Source: Pantanalinema sp.
GTDB taxonomy: Bacteria; Cyanobacteriota; Sericytochromatia; S15B-MN24; UBA4093
Assembly (NCBI GenBank): GCA_036704125.1
Contig: DATNQI010000085.1
Location: 17,338 to 81,337 of the forward strand
Direction: 5' to 3'
DNA: 64,000 nucleotides
Shown here: piece by piece, positions 43,681 to 52,114 of the stretch
Layout: each line of letters begins with the position of its first letter
Numbering within the stretch: the stretch's first letter is position 1
Notes under the pieces: model-generated
Told to the model about the DNA's origin: nothing
What the model saw: the letters and a program-made list of their open reading frames with translations, nothing else
The model's database searches: none
Translations under genes and position numbers: made by a program

Positions 43681-45456
43681 GTGAACGCTCAGGCGGAGAT
43701 GGGCATCAAGGCGTTCAAGGAAGGGCGGATCGCCGAGGCGATCGTCTTCCTGGAGTTCGCCACCAAGTTCAACCCGGACAACCACCAGGTGTGGTTGATG
43801 CTGGCGCGCGCCTACCAGAAGGACGGCCAGGCCTTCAAGGCTGCCGAGACCTACAAGCTCGTCCTCGACAGCACCCAGGACCACCAGCTGACGGGCTATG
43901 CCCGCGAGGGCCTCGGCTCGATCGAGGACCCGCGCGCGCTGGCGGCCGCGAGGGTCGAGGCGGTGGCCCTGAACTGCCCCGAGTGCGGGGTGGCCATCCC
44001 CCCGAGCCGGCAGGATCGGCCCTGGTGCGCCTGCGGCTGGAACAACAAGGCCCAGGCGAGCGTTTCCAGCCGGATCTTCATCAGCGACGTGCAGGGATAC
44101 TGCCGGCGGCGCTCGGTCAAGGTCAGCGTCATGTTCCGCGGCGACGTGATCGTGATCGCCGCCAGCGAGGTCCGCATCCAGGGCATCGGGACCCGCACCT
44201 ACCCGGTCAACCCGCGCCTGCTCTTTCCCGCCTCGAGCGGGATGCTGTGCGTCGACCAGCGCGACCTGGGGCCCATCATGGCCAAGATGAGCGACGAGGC
44301 CCTCTTCCGCGAGCGCGGCACCGCCGACGACATCACCATGGGCAAGCTCTACACCTGGAGCCAGTTCATGGCGCGGCTCTCGGAGTTCAGGGGCTACGAC
44401 GTGAGCTCGCGCGCCCCCGACACCAGCCTCGCGGGGCTGCTGGCCTCCTACAACGCCCTCGATCCGGAGCTCATCAGCGACGCCCTCGCCCTGCGCGAGG
44501 CGCCGGAGACCCTTGGCCAGACCATCCTTCGCCTCGGCATCTCCAACTTCGAGGCGATGGTGACGGCCGTGGTCGGCGACTTCCGCATCGCCCAGCCCGG
44601 CGCGCGCGCCTTTCACGAGCGCCTCGGAGCCCTCCTGGTCGCCAAGGGCAGCGTCTCGCCTGCCCAGCTCCAGGAGGCCATCGCCCTTCAGCCGCAGCTG
44701 CGCAAGCCCCTCGGCGAGATCCTGGCGGGCCACCTCAAGGCCTGCTCGGCCGCCGATATCCAGGGGGCGCTCAAGGCCCAGCGCCCCCTCAGCGTCATGC
44801 TGCCCGAGGCGGACATGCTCGGCGAGCTCCTGGTGGCGCGCAAGAAGCTGACCCGCACCGACATGCTCCAGGCGCTCGCCGACGAGCAGACCAAGCGACG
44901 GGTGCCGCTGGGCGAGGTGCTGATCAACATGGGCCTCATCACCCACCAGGACCTCCAGGCGGTGCTCGCCTGGCAAACCCAGAAGAAGCGCCTGACCCAG
45001 ATGGGGGTGCTCCGGCTGGGGGAGGTCCTCGTCGAGCAGAAGGTCCTGAGCGAGGCCTCGCTCGCCGAGGCGCTGCGCCACCAGGTCCTCGACTCGCAGC
45101 CGCTCGGGCGCCTCCTGGTCTCGCGCGGCCTCTGCACCCCGGAGCAGGTGCTCGCGGCCCTCGACGCCCAGATCGTGCGCCGCAACCAGCTGGCGGGCGC
45201 CGAGGGAACCGAGGAGGAGGCGCAGGCCCCCTCCGCGCGCCGCCTCACCACCCCGCTCAGGGTGCAGACCGGCAGGCTCGCCGCCCCGGTCCCCGCCGCT
45301 CGCAAGCCCGCCAGGCGCTCCGGGCCGGGCCCTCGCGCGGTCTGGCTGGCGGTGGCGGTCGCCGCCTGCCTGGTCGTGGGGGGGGTGGCCTTCGCCCTTT
45401 TCACGAAGCCGGGGACCCCGCCGAGCGCCGAGCAGGCCCACTCCCGGCGCAAGTAG
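43681..45456 (+). CDS. TPR, zinc-finger and MshEN-like repeat protein with C-terminal membrane helix
   Basis: 591 residues from GTG 43681. In order: a small TPR block (1-80); a CPEC...CACG zinc knuckle (about 98-120); a beta-rich middle (130-240); then several repeats of about 60 residues with the form LGELLVxxxxLTxxxLxxAL (about 320-520), as in the MshEN/GspE N-terminal domain that binds c-di-GMP in some ATPases. A Pro/Ala/Arg linker and one membrane helix (VWLAVAVAACLVVGGVAFAL) end it. No ATPase domain is present. Possible c-di-GMP sensing is inference. Confidence 0.65.
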   Translation: MNAQAEMGIKAFKEGRIAEAIVFLEFATKFNPDNHQVWLMLARAYQKDGQAFKAAETYKLVLDSTQDHQLTGYAREGLGSIEDPRALAAARVEAVALNCPECGVAIPPSRQDRPWCACGWNNKAQASVSSRIFISDVQGYCRRRSVKVSVMFRGDVIVIAASEVRIQGIGTRTYPVNPRLLFPASSGMLCVDQRDLGPIMAKMSDEALFRERGTADDITMGKLYTWSQFMARLSEFRGYDVSSRAPDTSLAGLLASYNALDPELISDALALREAPETLGQTILRLGISNFEAMVTAVVGDFRIAQPGARAFHERLGALLVAKGSVSPAQLQEAIALQPQLRKPLGEILAGHLKACSAADIQGALKAQRPLSVMLPEADMLGELLVARKKLTRTDMLQALADEQTKRRVPLGEVLINMGLITHQDLQAVLAWQTQKKRLTQMGVLRLGEVLVEQKVLSEASLAEALRHQVLDSQPLGRLLVSRGLCTPEQVLAALDAQIVRRNQLAGAEGTEEEAQAPSARRLTTPLRVQTGRLAAPVPAARKPARRSGPGPRAVWLAVAVAACLVVGGVAFALFTKPGTPPSAEQAHSRRK

Positions 45457-45470
45457 CCGCCAAGAGAAGA

Positions 45471-45500
45471 GCCCCCCGGATCCCTGAGGATCCGGGGGGC
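45471..45500 (-). terminator. Terminator of the HU gene
   Basis: A perfect 13-bp stem (45471-45483 with 45488-45500, loop of 4), followed on the minus strand by CTCTTCTCTT. It may also stop plus-strand transcription, but there is no T run on that side. Confidence 0.65.
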
Positions 45501-45519
45501 GCGACGCGCGAGGCGAAGC

Positions 45520-45831
45520 TTACTTCTTCTTGCCGGCAGCGGCCTTGGTCTTCTTGCCGCCTTCGACGCGCTCCTTGAGGGTCTTGCCGGCGGTCCAGAC
45601 GGGGCTCTTCTTGGCGGGGATCTTGAGGACGGCGCCGGTGCGGGGGTTGCGGCCCTCGCGGGCGGCGCGCTCGCGCACCTGGAAGGTGCCGAAGCCGACG
45701 AGGGTGATCTTGTCGCCCTTCGACAGCGCCGAGCTGATGGCTTCGATGGTGGCGTTCAGGCACTCGCCGGCTTCCTTCTGGGAGACCTTGGCCTTGACGC
45801 TGATCTGCTTGATGAGTTCTTCTTTGTTCAT
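45520..45831 (-). CDS. hup: DNA-binding protein HU
   Basis: 103 residues. MNKEELIKQISVKAKVSQKEA and VGFGTFQVRERAAREGRNPRTG are the HU signature; a Lys-rich tail (GGKKTKAAAGKKK) makes it about 12 residues longer than E. coli HU. It bends and compacts DNA. I chose ATG 45829-45831; an upstream ATG at 45888 gives an unlikely basic extension and lies in the leader hairpin. Confidence 0.95.
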   Translation of the reverse strand: MNKEELIKQISVKAKVSQKEAGECLNATIEAISSALSKGDKITLVGFGTFQVRERAAREGRNPRTGAVLKIPAKKSPVWTAGKTLKERVEGGKKTKAAAGKKK

Positions 45832-45867
45832 CCCTCGAAATCCCTTCTGCCGAAAATGGCGTGGCAA

Positions 45868-45903
45868 GCGGCTTTTCCTGCGGGCCATGCCCGCGAAAGC
45901 CGC
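45868..45903 (-). promoter_or_regulatory. Leader hairpin of the HU mRNA
   Basis: An 8-bp outer stem (45868-45875 with 45896-45903) encloses an inner 6-bp GC stem (45880-45885 with 45889-45894), in the untranslated leader about 37 nt ahead of the HU start. There is no T run, so it is not a terminator; it may stabilise or regulate the message. Confidence 0.5.
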
Positions 45904-45934
45904 GTCACAAGCCAGCTTCCGTTAACACACCGCG

Positions 45935-45964
45935 ATTATAAGGGGCAAGCAATAGAAATGGCAA
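45935..45964 (-). promoter_or_regulatory. HU promoter
   Basis: On the minus strand TTGCCA (45959-45964) and consensus TATAAT (45935-45940) at 18 nt. The leader would be about 97 nt and contains the hairpin at 45868-45903. Confidence 0.75.
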
Positions 45965-46013
45965 GCCTTTTTCCGGTCTGATTCCCACTTTGTTATGAGG
46001 TTGCGTTGCTGGG

Positions 46014-47030
46014 TCAGGATGGCCTGGTGGCGCGCCCGAAGGCTTCGAGCTTCGCGATCGCGGCCCCCGAGTCGACCGTCTCGGCGGCAAGGGCCACCCC
46101 CGCGCGCATGTCGTCGGCGGCCCCGCCGAGCCAGAGGGCGGCCGCGGCGTTCCAGAGCACCACGTCGCGGCAGGGGCCCCGGTCCTCGCCCGAGAGCACC
46201 GCGCGGATGAGGTTCGCGTTGGTCGGGGCGTCGCCGCCCGCGAGCGCCGAGAGCGGGGCCGGGGCGAGGCCCGCGTCGGACGGATCCAGCTGGAAGGTGC
46301 GGATGGTGCCGTCGGCCTTGAGCTCGGCCACCTCGGAGGGACCCTCGAGCGAGAGCTCGTCGAGGCCGCCGCGGCCGTGGACGACCAGCGCCCGGCGGGT
46401 GCCCAGCTCGCGCAGGGCGCGGGCCATCAGGGGGACGTGCGCGTGGCGGAACACCCCGAGCACCTGGTGGGTGGGGCGCAGCGGGTTGCAGAGGGGGCCG
46501 AGCAGGTTGAAGGCGGTGGGGAAGCCCAGCTCGCGCCGCACCGGGGCCACGTGCTTCATGGCCGGGTGGTAGCGCGGCGCGAAGAGGAAGGTGATGCCGT
46601 GGGTCTCGAGGCAGCTGGCGGCCGCCTCGGGGGAGAGCTCGACGTCGATGCCGAGGGCCTCCAGCACGTCGGCGCTGCCGCACTTGCTCGAGGCCGAGCG
46701 GCCGCCGTGCTTGGCGACCTTGAGGCCGCAGGCGGCGGCGATGAAGGCGGCGGTGGTCGAGATGTTGAAGGTGCCCGCGCGATCGCCCCCGGTGCCGCAG
46801 GTGTCGAGCAGGTCGCCCCAGCTTCCCGGCACCTGAACGGCCTGGCCGCGCATGGCCTCGGCGAGGCCCGCGATCTCGTCGGGGGTCTCGCCCTTCATGG
46901 TCAGGGCGGTGAGGAAGCTCGCGACCTGGACGGGGGGGGCGGGGGCGAGGATCGCCTCCATGGCGCCGCGGGCCTCGGCGCGCTCGAGCGAGCGGCCGGC
47001 GACCAGGGCGCGGGTGGCCTCCTGCAGCAT
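46014..47030 (-). CDS. trpD: Anthranilate phosphoribosyltransferase
   Basis: 338 residues. Glycine-rich DTCGTGGDRAGTFNISTTAAF binds PRPP; KHGGRSASSKCGSADVLEALG and NLLGPLCNP are standard TrpD. It joins anthranilate to PRPP in tryptophan synthesis. No other trp gene is near. It starts 3 nt after the stop of the sigma factor gene, so the two are co-transcribed, an unusual pairing. Confidence 0.95.
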   Translation of the reverse strand: MLQEATRALVAGRSLERAEARGAMEAILAPAPPVQVASFLTALTMKGETPDEIAGLAEAMRGQAVQVPGSWGDLLDTCGTGGDRAGTFNISTTAAFIAAACGLKVAKHGGRSASSKCGSADVLEALGIDVELSPEAAASCLETHGITFLFAPRYHPAMKHVAPVRRELGFPTAFNLLGPLCNPLRPTHQVLGVFRHAHVPLMARALRELGTRRALVVHGRGGLDELSLEGPSEVAELKADGTIRTFQLDPSDAGLAPAPLSALAGGDAPTNANLIRAVLSGEDRGPCRDVVLWNAAAALWLGGAADDMRAGVALAAETVDSGAAIAKLEAFGRATRPS

Positions 47031-47033
47031 GGT

Positions 47034-47768
47034 CTAGGCGTTCTTGGGGGTCAGGACGGTGCGCAGCTGCTTCTCGGCCTTCTTGAGGCGCCGGCAGACC
47101 TCCATCTGCGAGATCCCGAGCCGGCGCGAGAGCTCGGCCTGGGTGAGGTCCTGGAAGTAGCGCATCTCGAGCAGCTCGCGCTGGGAGTGGGGCAGGCGGC
47201 TCATGGCCTCGGTCAGGATCAGCTTCTCGTCGAGCTCGTCGCGGCTGTCGCTGCTGGAGCGGGGGTCGGAGAGGCTCTCGAGCAGCGATCGCTGCTCGTC
47301 GTCGTCGCCGTCGTGGCCCTCCTGGTCCAGCCACAGGACGGTCACGCGGCGGTCGTACTGCTTGACCTCGTCGACCTGCTCGGGGCTGACGGAGAGGGCG
47401 CTGCTGAGCTCGTGGTTGGTCGGCTCGCGGCCGAACTCCTGCGTCAGCTTGGCGGTGACCTGCGAGAGGCGGTAGGACAGCTCCTGCAGCACGCGCGGAC
47501 CGCGCATGAGGTTCTGCCGGTCGCGCAGGTAGTGCCGGATGTGGCCGGTGATGAAGTGGACGGCGTAGGTCTTGAACTCGGTGTTGTGGCCGGTCTCGTA
47601 GCGCTCGATGGCCTCCAGGAGGCCGATCGACCCGACCTGGATCAGGTCGTCGACGGGATCGGTGCTGCGGCGGGCCAGACCGCGCGCGATCTTCTTGACC
47701 AGCGGCAGGTAGTCGGCGACGATCTTTTGCTTCTGCTGCGGGGTGGCTCCCTTGAAAGCCTTTTCCAT
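47034..47768 (-). CDS. Sigma-70 family factor, SigF/FliA-like (group 3)
   Basis: 244 residues. Region 2 (PVDDLIQVGSIGLLEAIERY), region 3 (ELSYRLSQVTAKLTQEFGREPT) and region 4 (LTQAELSRRLGISQMEVCRRL) are all present; no region 1. This is the SigB/SigF/FliA shape. It might be the flagellar or a stress sigma factor; sequence alone does not decide. The Asp/Glu-rich insertion between regions 3 and 4 (GHDGDDDEQRS) is unusual. Confidence 0.88.
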   Translation of the reverse strand: MEKAFKGATPQQKQKIVADYLPLVKKIARGLARRSTDPVDDLIQVGSIGLLEAIERYETGHNTEFKTYAVHFITGHIRHYLRDRQNLMRGPRVLQELSYRLSQVTAKLTQEFGREPTNHELSSALSVSPEQVDEVKQYDRRVTVLWLDQEGHDGDDDEQRSLLESLSDPRSSSDSRDELDEKLILTEAMSRLPHSQRELLEMRYFQDLTQAELSRRLGISQMEVCRRLKKAEKQLRTVLTPKNA

Positions 47769-47834
47769 CGCGCATCCTCCGCTTCATCGAAGAGAGTACC
47801 AACGGTCGGCCTGGCCTTTTGACCCCTGATTAAC

Positions 47835-47863
47835 AGGGTAGCACAAAAGCAAGCGAGCGCCAA
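47835..47863 (-). promoter_or_regulatory. Candidate promoter of the sigma factor gene
   Basis: TTGGCG (47858-47863) and TACCCT (47835-47840) at 17 nt on the minus strand. The -10 match is modest. Confidence 0.35.
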
Positions 47864-47933
47864 GCGGCGCCTCCGGCCTCCCTGGTTGTCGGCGGCTTTG
47901 CCGGGAACTTGCTTTAAGTTTGGTTGAGGAAGC

Positions 47934-48851
47934 TCAGACCCCCCTCAGGCGGGGATCCGCGAGGCCGTAGAGCAGATCGATCGCGAGGTTGAAGACGACG
48001 ATCACCGTGGCCGAGAAGAGGACCGTCCCCATGATGGTGGGCACGTCCAGGTTCGCGATCGCCTGCATGGCGTTGCTGCCGATGCCGGGCCAGGCGAAGA
48101 TGCTCTCGGTGAGCACCGCGCCCCCCAAGAGGTGGGCGAAGTCGAGGCCGAACAGGGTCAGCGCCGGCAAGGCGGCGTTGGGCATGGCGTGGCGGGCGAC
48201 GATCTTCCCCTCGCTGAGGCCCTTGGCCCTGGCGGTGCGGACGTAGTCGCTCTCCATGGCCTCAAGGAGGGTGGTGCGCAGCAGGCGCGCGTAGTAGGCC
48301 GCTCCGCCCGCCCCCAGGGTGAGGGCGGGAAGGATCAGGTGAGCGGGGCTGCCGTAGCCACCGAGCGGCAGGATGGGGGCCTTGTAGGCGAAGAGGTAAA
48401 GCAGCACGAGCCCCAGCCAGAAGGTGGGCACCGACACGCCGCCCACGGCCACCAGCCGGCCCAGGCGATCCCCCAGCGATCGCGGCCGGACGCCGCCCAC
48501 GATCCCGAAGCCGACGCCCAAGAGCAGGTAGACCGCAAGCGCCCCGAAGGCGAGCTGGAGGGTGGCGGGGAAGCGCGCGAGGAGGGTCGGCAGCACCGGC
48601 TCGCCCGTGACGTAGGAGCGGCCGAAGTCCCCGTGAAGGGCGTGCGAGAGGTAGCGCACGTACTGGACGCCGAGCGGATCGTCCAGGCCCAGCTGGGTGC
48701 GGATCGCGGCCACCGTCTCGGGATCGGCCTGAGCGCCCGCCATGGTCTGGGCGGGGTCGGCGGGGATCAGGTACATGAGCCCGAAGGTCAGGGTGGCGAC
48801 CCCGAGCCAGACGGCGAGGGCCAGGAGCAGGCGGCGAAGCAGGGAGATCAT
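47934..48851 (-). CDS. Peptide ABC transporter permease (DppB/OppB type)
   Basis: 305 residues, six membrane helices. The N-terminal LLRRLLLALAVWLGVATLTF and LMYLIPADPA are typical of DppB; the EAA loop reads ARAKGLSEGKIVARHAMPNA. It forms one half of the channel with the permease at 51020. ATG 48849-48851, 3 nt after the stop of the binding protein gene. No ATPase genes are in the window; they must be encoded elsewhere. Confidence 0.92.
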   Translation of the reverse strand: MISLLRRLLLALAVWLGVATLTFGLMYLIPADPAQTMAGAQADPETVAAIRTQLGLDDPLGVQYVRYLSHALHGDFGRSYVTGEPVLPTLLARFPATLQLAFGALAVYLLLGVGFGIVGGVRPRSLGDRLGRLVAVGGVSVPTFWLGLVLLYLFAYKAPILPLGGYGSPAHLILPALTLGAGGAAYYARLLRTTLLEAMESDYVRTARAKGLSEGKIVARHAMPNAALPALTLFGLDFAHLLGGAVLTESIFAWPGIGSNAMQAIANLDVPTIMGTVLFSATVIVVFNLAIDLLYGLADPRLRGV

Positions 48852-48854
48852 GCG

Positions 48855-50453
48855 TTACCTCACGCTGAGGCGCTCGGCGTCCACCGGCCAGACCGGGTGC
48901 AGCACCAGGCCCGAGACCTCGGGCCGCGCCAGGACGCAGCGCATGGAGTGGAAGAGGGGGACGACGGGCGCAAGCTCCATCACCCGGCGCTCGGCCTGGT
49001 GGTAGAGGGCGAAGCGCTCGGCGTCGCCCATGGTGACGGCGGCCCGGTCCAGGAGCCGGTTGGTCGGATCGTCCTCGAAGAAGGTGGTGTTGAGGGAGCG
49101 CACCGGCCGGATGGCGTGCTTCGAGAAGATCGTCCCCAGGAAGTTCGAGGCGTCGGGGAAGTCCTGGGACCAGTTGCCCGAGAAGATGGGGGCCATCCCC
49201 TCGCGGCCGACGCCCGCCAGGAAGGTCGGGAAGGCGAGGGGCTTGAGGGTGAGGCGGATCCCGACTCTCGAGAGGTCGTGGTGGATGGCCTGGGCGATCT
49301 TGAGCGAGGTCTGGGCGCTGGAGCACCAGTAGGTGGTCTCGAAGCCCCGGGGATAGCCGGCCTCGGCGAGCAGCTGCTTGGCGCGCGCCGGATCGTAGGG
49401 GTAGGTCTTGCCCTCCGGGGTCGCCCCGGGCAGTCCCGGCGGCAGGAAGCCCCGGGCGACCAGGCCCCGGCCGTTGACGAGCCGGACGATCTTGGCCTTG
49501 TCGATGGCCATGGCGACGGCTTGCCGCACGCGAGGGTCGCCGAAGGGGGCCATGCGGGTGTTCATGCCGACGTAGTTGGTCGCCATGTCGGGGCCGTTGA
49601 TGAAGCGGTCCCGGTGGCGCGGGTCGCGGGCGAGGCGAGCGTACTCGGCCGCGCCGATGCCGCGCAGCAGGCCGATGGCGTCCAGCTCGCCGCGCTCGAA
49701 GCGCAGGGCCTCGACCTGCTCGTTGACTCCGAGCTGGAGGCTGATGGCGTCGAGCCTGGGCAGGCCGGGCTTGAAGTAGCGCGAGTTGCGCGAGAACTCC
49801 AGGTGCTGGCCCGAGACGAGCGAGCCGAACCGGAAGGGGCCGGTGCCCACGGGGGCCTGGGCGAAGCCCGGTCGCTCGCCGGCGCCCTCGGGGATCACCG
49901 CCGCGTAGTTGAGCCCCAGCACCTGCAGGAAGGTGGGCTGGGGGGCCGAGAGCCTGATGACGAGCGTGTCGGGTCGCGGGGTGGACAGCCCCGCGAGCTT
50001 GCGCGTCGCGCCCGAGAGCACCTCCTCGGATCCTGCGATCGCGCGGTAGAAGCTGGAGCCGGGGGACTTGGTCTCGGGCCAGAAGAGGCGCGTGAGCGAG
50101 TAGGCGACGTCCGAGGAGGTGAGGGGCTTGCCGTCGTGGAAGCGCACCCCCTTGCGCAGGGTGAAGGTGAGGACCCTGCCGTCCCTGGAGACCGCGTAGC
50201 GCTCGGCCAGCTCCGGGACGATGCGGGCCTTCTCGTCGAAGGTGACCAGGCCGTTGTAGAGCCAGTGGCTCACGGCGATGGCCGCCACGTTGGAGGCGAT
50301 GGCCGGGTCCAGGGTGCTCGGGGCGTCCTGGAGGCCGAGCCTCAGGGTGCCGGGCCTGGCCCAGGCGGCGCCCGGCGCCGCGAGCGCCGGCACCAGGCAG
50401 AGCCCGAGGATCAGCAACCGGGTCGCGTGGGGCGAAAGAAGGGGGGCTGGCAT
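48855..50453 (-). CDS. Peptide ABC transporter substrate-binding protein
   Basis: 532 residues, SBP family 5. The signal peptide ends near AWA, followed by LRLGLQDAPSTLDPA, the family opening, and YAVSRDGRVLTFTLRKGVRFHDG, its signature. It binds oligopeptides or nickel complexes in the periplasm. ATG 50453 follows GAGGA at 8 nt; an ATG at 50471 overlapping the upstream stop adds six residues. Confidence 0.92.
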   Translation of the reverse strand: MPAPLLSPHATRLLILGLCLVPALAAPGAAWARPGTLRLGLQDAPSTLDPAIASNVAAIAVSHWLYNGLVTFDEKARIVPELAERYAVSRDGRVLTFTLRKGVRFHDGKPLTSSDVAYSLTRLFWPETKSPGSSFYRAIAGSEEVLSGATRKLAGLSTPRPDTLVIRLSAPQPTFLQVLGLNYAAVIPEGAGERPGFAQAPVGTGPFRFGSLVSGQHLEFSRNSRYFKPGLPRLDAISLQLGVNEQVEALRFERGELDAIGLLRGIGAAEYARLARDPRHRDRFINGPDMATNYVGMNTRMAPFGDPRVRQAVAMAIDKAKIVRLVNGRGLVARGFLPPGLPGATPEGKTYPYDPARAKQLLAEAGYPRGFETTYWCSSAQTSLKIAQAIHHDLSRVGIRLTLKPLAFPTFLAGVGREGMAPIFSGNWSQDFPDASNFLGTIFSKHAIRPVRSLNTTFFEDDPTNRLLDRAAVTMGDAERFALYHQAERRVMELAPVVPLFHSMRCVLARPEVSGLVLHPVWPVDAERLSVR

Positions 50454-50467
50454 GTCGAAATCCTCGC

Positions 50468-51016
50468 TCATCCGCCGGTGCTGCTCAGCCGCCGGCGCTC
50501 CTCGGCTTGCCACGCCGCGAAGTCCTCGCGGATGAGGGGGACGAAGCGGGCGCTCAGGGCGTCGAGGGTGTGCTGCATCAGGGCCTGGAGGGCCCCATGG
50601 ACCACCCCGTGGGGCAAGAGGCCGAGGGCCCGGGGCAGCCTGAGCCTCGCCTCGGCCTGGGTCCAGCAGAACAGGGTGGTCTCGTCGCCCAGGCCGAGGA
50701 ACTGGGCCTCGCCCTCGAAGCCGGCCGTGAGGTCCAGGTCGCTGCTCGACACCAGGTGGCAGCCTTTGCTCTGCATGTGGGTGACGCCGGGGCGGTCGGT
50801 GAAGGCCACGTCGAAGCACGGCGTCACCGACAGGCCCAGGGCCGAGAAGCCGCGGGTGGCGACGCGGTACAGGCCGGGGCCCTGGCAGGTGACCCGCTCG
50901 GGCCCGATGAGCTTGCCGAGCAGCGCCTCGTTGGCCGAGAAGTAGCGCGCGACCTCGCAAGGCGCCGCCGAGAGGGTGACGGTGCGCTCGGTGTAGGCGT
51001 CGAGCTCGACGTCCAT
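50468..51016 (-). CDS. DUF1997 family (SRPBCC-like) protein
   Basis: 182 residues. The pattern (SAAPCEVARYFSANEALLG..., GLYRVATRGFSALGLSVTPCFDV, ...LPRALGLLPHGVVHGAL) fits DUF1997, a family I know mainly from cyanobacteria and plastids, with a likely lipid- or pigment-binding START-like fold. It is enclosed between permease and binding protein in the peptide transporter operon. Function unknown. Confidence 0.65.
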   Translation of the reverse strand: MDVELDAYTERTVTLSAAPCEVARYFSANEALLGKLIGPERVTCQGPGLYRVATRGFSALGLSVTPCFDVAFTDRPGVTHMQSKGCHLVSSSDLDLTAGFEGEAQFLGLGDETTLFCWTQAEARLRLPRALGLLPHGVVHGALQALMQHTLDALSARFVPLIREDFAAWQAEERRRLSSTGG

Positions 51017-51019
51017 GCT

Positions 51020-51901
51020 TCAGGCCTTTCCCTTCTCGCCCCAGCGATCGCCGAGCACGTTGGCCGCCAGCACGACCGCGAGGATCCCGAAGCCCGGCAT
51101 GGCGATGAGCCAGGGGGCCGAGTAGAAGTAGGCCTGCCCGCCCTGCATCATGTTGCCCCAGCTGGGGTCGGGGAGCCGCACGCCCAGCCCCAGGAAGCTC
51201 AGCGCCGCCTCCAGCAGGAGCATGTCGGCGAGCTTGAGGGTGAGCAGCGAGGCCAGGATCGGCGCGACGTTGGGGAGCACGTGCCGGGCGATGATCCAGC
51301 CGTGGGGGGCTCCGATCGCCCGGGAGGCTTCGATGAACTCCTGCTCGCGGACCGAGAGGGCGCTCGCGCGCACCACCCGGGCGATCGCCGTCCAGCCCAC
51401 CAGCCCGAGGGTCAGCACCACCATCCAGGGCGAGGAGGGCAGCACCGCCGAAAGGCCGATGGCCAGAAGCAGGGTCGGGAAGGCCATGACCACCTCGGTC
51501 AGGCGCATGAGCGCGAGGTCCACCCACCCCCGGAAGTAGCCCGACAGGATGCCGACCGCCCCGCCGATGGCGCCGGCGAGCGCGGTGGCGAAGAGGCCCA
51601 CCCACAGCGAGGCGCGCGCGCCCACCAGCCAGCGCGCGAGCACGTCGCGGCCCAGGTCGTCGGTGCCCATGGGGTGCGCCCACGAGGGGGGAAGGGGCAT
51701 GCCGACCGCGTCGAGACCGTCGCTGAGCTGTAAGAGGGGATCGCCGTGCCAGACCCAGGGGGCCGCGATCGCAAGCAGCGCGAAGGCACCGAGGAGGGCG
51801 AGGCTCAGGGCGCTGGCGCTCGCCAGGCCCCGGCGCGCGCGCGCGGCGACCATGCCGGGGCGCGGGGCTGCGGCGTCGGGGGAAAGGGCCGGTTGGGCCA
51901 T
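51020..51901 (-). CDS. Peptide ABC transporter permease (DppC/OppC type)
   Basis: 293 residues from ATG 51899-51901. HPMGTDDLGRDVLARWLVGARASL and the EAA loop ASRAIGAPHGWIIARHVLPN are DppC hallmarks. First gene of the minus-strand operon dppC-DUF1997-SBP-dppB. A longer TTG start at 51934 is unlikely, since it coincides with the predicted transcription start. Confidence 0.92.
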   Translation of the reverse strand: MAQPALSPDAAAPRPGMVAARARRGLASASALSLALLGAFALLAIAAPWVWHGDPLLQLSDGLDAVGMPLPPSWAHPMGTDDLGRDVLARWLVGARASLWVGLFATALAGAIGGAVGILSGYFRGWVDLALMRLTEVVMAFPTLLLAIGLSAVLPSSPWMVVLTLGLVGWTAIARVVRASALSVREQEFIEASRAIGAPHGWIIARHVLPNVAPILASLLTLKLADMLLLEAALSFLGLGVRLPDPSWGNMMQGGQAYFYSAPWLIAMPGFGILAVVLAANVLGDRWGEKGKA

Positions 51902-51942
51902 GGAAAGCCTTTCAGCGAGGTGAGCGGGGCTCAAACCAGCAA

Positions 51943-51971
51943 AAAGTAAGGGTTTTGAGGGGGGTTGTCAA
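51943..51971 (-). promoter_or_regulatory. Promoter of the peptide transporter operon
   Basis: A consensus TTGACA (51966-51971) and TACTTT (51943-51948) on the minus strand are separated by 17 nt. Start near 51936, leader about 35 nt. Confidence 0.75.
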
Positions 51972-52114
51972 GGATCGCTCGCGATGCCCCGCCGGAGCCG
52001 AATCGCCGGAATTTTTCGGCCGGATCGGCCTAATGATCGGCTTGCTCGGTGGGTATAGTACGACAGGTGGCGATTGCGCCCAGCGAGCGACGTCAGGCGG
52101 TGTCGGGGGTGTCC

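Noticed and set aside
48132..50945. Long plus-strand frame opposite the peptide transporter operon
   Set aside because: Opposite-strand GC-driven frame. The minus-strand proteins carry clear SBP and permease motifs.
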